Part shown: positions 30,217 to 32,230 of the stretch, one piece after another
Position numbering within the stretch: position 1 is the stretch's first letter
Layout of the letters: each line of letters begins with the position of its first letter
NCBI GenBank assembly: GCA_027596075.1
Contig: JADGJC010000400.1
Span: 1-32,230, forward strand
Direction: 5' to 3'
DNA from: Rhizophlyctis rosea
Lineage: Eukaryota; Chytridiomycota; Chytridiomycetes; Rhizophlyctidales; Rhizophlyctidaceae
Length of the DNA stretch: 32,230 nucleotides
Notes under the pieces: model-generated
What the model was told of the DNA's origin: nothing
Seen by the model: the letters and a program-made list of their open reading frames with translations, nothing else
Databases searched by the model: none
Position numbers and translations under genes: made by a program

Positions 30217-32230
30217 ATGCTATCCAATCACCCTGACCATTCCGACCCCCATTATGATCATTATGATCACGCTCAAGCCTCAATTCCCGATCACCATGCC
30301 TCTTCTTCACATGCTCCACTTCTCATTCCACACCCAGTTAACTCCGTCCTCAACACAAACGTCACACCTTCTTCTTCCTCTCCACCATCAACACCAACAA
30401 CACCCACCCTCCCCCGCCAATACTCCACATCAAACCACAACCACTACACCCACACACGGCGCAATAAACTAACGTCCTCCGCTCCCTTACTACCTACTGG
30501 TAACCTCGACCTCCCACCCTTCAACTTCCTCTCCCTCTCCCTATCGCGCAAAAAATCACGGCTGAGAAGACAGAGCGGCAAGTTTGGCCATAAACACTCT
30601 CACTCTCACTCTCACTCCATCTCCCGATCACTTTCTCAATCCCAATCGCACCGCAACATGACGTCATCCGCCACGTCGTCCTTCATGTCTAGTGTGTCGT
30701 TTGGGAGTTTGGGGAGGAGGAGTGATCATGGTGATGGGAGTGGTACTGGCACGGGGAGTTCGGGTGGTGGGGGTGCAGCTGGTGCGAAGGGTGCTGGGTG
30801 GACTGGGAGTAGTGGCAATTTAGCTGGAGGTGGGGGTGGGGCTAATAGTGATGCAGATTTGAAAGGGTTGGGTGTATTAAGTGGGACGGTCCCGGCTGAG
30901 GCGTTGAAGTATGCTGATTATTTTGTGGTGAGTTGCCGGTGTTTTTGGCGACTTGGTGGTTGTGTGTTGTGTATTATGTATTGGGAGGTTGTGTGGTGCG
31001 TGGTGGGGTTGGTTGGTGGAGTGGGGTGGTATTGAAGGGGTGGCAAGGGAGGTGAGGGTGGTGGGTGATGGTTTGCTTGGTGGGAGGGGGTTGAGGGTGG
31101 GTGGGTGGAGTGGGAGGTGTGTGCATTGGGAGATGTGTGGTGGTTCAGTTGCGTTGTGAAGTGAGGGTGGGAGGGGTGGTACGGGCGGGTGGGTGCTCGA
31201 GAGGTTTTGTTGGGTGGTGAGTGGGGAGGTGGGAGGGGTGGTGGGTGGAGTTGTGGGTGGGTGGAGTCGGAGGTTGGAGGGTGGTCGAGGAGCGCGCGGA
31301 GGTGTTGGGTAGGAGGGGGGGTGAACCTGCGGTTTGGTAATGTTTGTGGGGAGGTGTGCGGTGATTTAGGTGGTGGGAGGAGTGTCGGTAGTAGGGGAAA
31401 CGTGAAAGCTGGTTGGGGTTCGCAATGTTTGAACCGCAAGTGGGGAAGAGGAATGGAGGAATTGCATATCGAGTTCGTCTTCACCATATTGAGGAAGCGG
31501 TCAACAAAAACATATTCATCTCTTATTGAATCATCCAACTCCCAGATACAAAACGACACCACATTCGAACTCCTCATCGACCGCCTCAACAAAGGTCTCG
31601 ACGCAACACTAGAGCTACAGGACTTGCTCGCTGCAAGGTGAGCAGAGTAGAGAGGGTGGAAAGACAGCTTGTTCGCGCGCGGCCGCCGGGGGGGTTGGGG
31701 GGGTCGGGTTGGGGGGTCGGGGCGGCTTTGAAAATGAGTTTGGGGGGAACTGCATTTGCTAACTACATACTCAAACTATCACCAGAGCAGAAGCAGAATC
31801 CCAATACGCAAAATCAATTGGCGAAGCACTCAAAAGACGCGCTGTCAAAACCGAAACTGGGTAAGTGTCGATTTAGTCTTTTGGTGGTGGGGGGATTGAG
31901 GTCGGGTGTGGTTGTTTGCTTGCGTCGTGAGTGCGTCCCTCCACATTCCACGCTTTCCCTACTCACCAACCCACCACCACAACAGCCCCCTCCGCATAAC
32001 GATCGACCGCCTCTCCCTCCTCACGAACGTCTACGCGGGGTCGCACCTCCAACTCGGCGTGCGCATCGGGGAAGAAATCTCCGGTCCGCTTAGCGTTCTC
32101 ATCGCGGAGCTTAAACGTCTGAGGAGACATGTGCAGGGGGAGTGGGAGAGGGGCAAGAGTGAGGGGGAGACGGTTAGGGGGGCTATGCAGAAGGTTGGTT
32201 TGGTGATGAGGTTTTTTTTTGAGTGAGTGG
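30217..32230 (+). CDS. F-BAR domain protein, 3' part missing (runs off the right edge)
   Basis: Exons: 30217-30927, 31546-31637, 31786-31860 and 31986 to about 32193. Introns are 30928-31545, 31638-31785 and 31861-31985; all have GT-AG ends and matching phases. The ATG at 30217 is used; the frame is open slightly upstream but only from GTG. Residues 1 to about 220 are low complexity: His/Asp-rich, Ser/Thr/Pro-rich, a His-Ser repeat (HSHSHSHS) and a Gly/Ser run. Then YADYFV joins IQNDTTFELLIDRLNKGLDA, followed by LELQDLLAARAEAESQYAKS, IGEALKRR, then AGSHLQLGVRIGEEISGPLS and the start of the next helix. That is the first part of an F-BAR (FCH) domain, a dimeric coiled-coil crescent that binds and bends phosphoinositide membranes in endocytosis or cytokinesis. 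Downstream domains (SH3, RhoGAP) cannot be seen. The last donor could be at 32194 or 32203; the stop at about 32224 is probably intronic. Confidence 0.82.
30595..30618 (+). repeat. CACTCT microsatellite coding His-Ser repeats
   Basis: The hexamer CACTCT is repeated about four times and codes alternating His and Ser in the disordered N-terminus of the F-BAR protein. It is likely to vary in length between strains. Confidence 0.85.
30928..31545 (+). other. Long G/T-rich intron 1 of the F-BAR gene
   Basis: The donor is GTGAGT after TTTGTG, and the acceptor is CTCCCAG before ATACAAAAC, keeping phase 0. At 618 bp it is 7-13 times longer than every intron in the dynein gene. From about 30950 to 31400 the plus strand consists almost only of G and T in GGTGG/GGGTGG patterns. 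A more ordinary A/C-rich stretch precedes the acceptor. ORFs that run through it on either strand are by-products of this composition. Confidence 0.8.
31680..31745 (+). repeat. Dense G-run tract in intron 2 of the F-BAR gene
   Basis: Five or more runs of four to seven G are spaced by one to three bases. This meets the usual pattern for an intramolecular G-quadruplex on the plus strand, and hence in the nascent RNA. A clear branch site, GCTAAC at about 31758, and the acceptor at 31785 follow. Confidence 0.75.

Noticed and set aside
30918..31592. 224-codon minus-strand ORF rich in Pro, His and Thr
   Set aside because: It is the complement of the G/T-rich F-BAR intron; the open frame follows from the near absence of A and C on the plus strand.
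31189..31641. 150-codon plus-strand ORF running from intron 1 into exon 2 of the F-BAR gene
   Set aside because: Only its last 30 codons match the F-BAR domain. The rest is intronic G/T-rich sequence.

Overview
The window looks like nuclear DNA of a zoosporic (flagellated) fungus, most likely a chytrid. An axonemal dynein heavy chain requires a motile flagellum. It sits beside fungal-type genes: an E2/F-box fusion protein, an F-BAR protein and a fungal GFA/CENP-V-like enzyme. Genes are split by short GT-AG introns of about 45-90 bp, some with a CTAAC-like branch site. The placement is inferred from gene content, not from a database match.

Layout. Bases 1-1220 (minus) carry the 5' part of a multi-pass, GPCR-like membrane protein that runs off the left edge through a proline-rich loop. 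Bases 2435-16363 (minus) hold one complete axonemal dynein heavy chain of the DNAH6 type. I resolve it into eight exons and 4470 codons; the last exon codes for only five residues. Bases 17489-17561 (minus) are a tRNA-Lys(CUU), followed by two or three decayed tRNA-like 5' halves. Bases 19793-22289 (minus) are an E2-like/F-box protein with an RGG-rich tail; it appears to carry two one-base frameshifts. About 6.4 kb (22357-28736) has no gene I can recognise, but contains a nested inverted-repeat cluster near 26.4-26.6 kb. Bases 28737-29132 (minus) are an intact GFA-domain zinc protein. Divergently, 30217-32230 (plus) is the start of an F-BAR protein with a long disordered N-terminus; it runs off the right edge.

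The genes do not form a pathway. The dynein drives flagellar beating, the GPCR-like protein would sense the outside, the F-BAR protein bends membrane at the actin cortex, and the E2/F-box protein belongs to ubiquitin or ubiquitin-like biology. The most unusual global signal is a patchwork of strand-composition blocks. Within single exons the plus strand switches between C/A-rich and G/T-rich every few hundred bases, through synonymous codon choice. It runs through several of the genes and some introns.

All coordinates, splice sites and family calls come from reading the sequence. No alignment or search was run.
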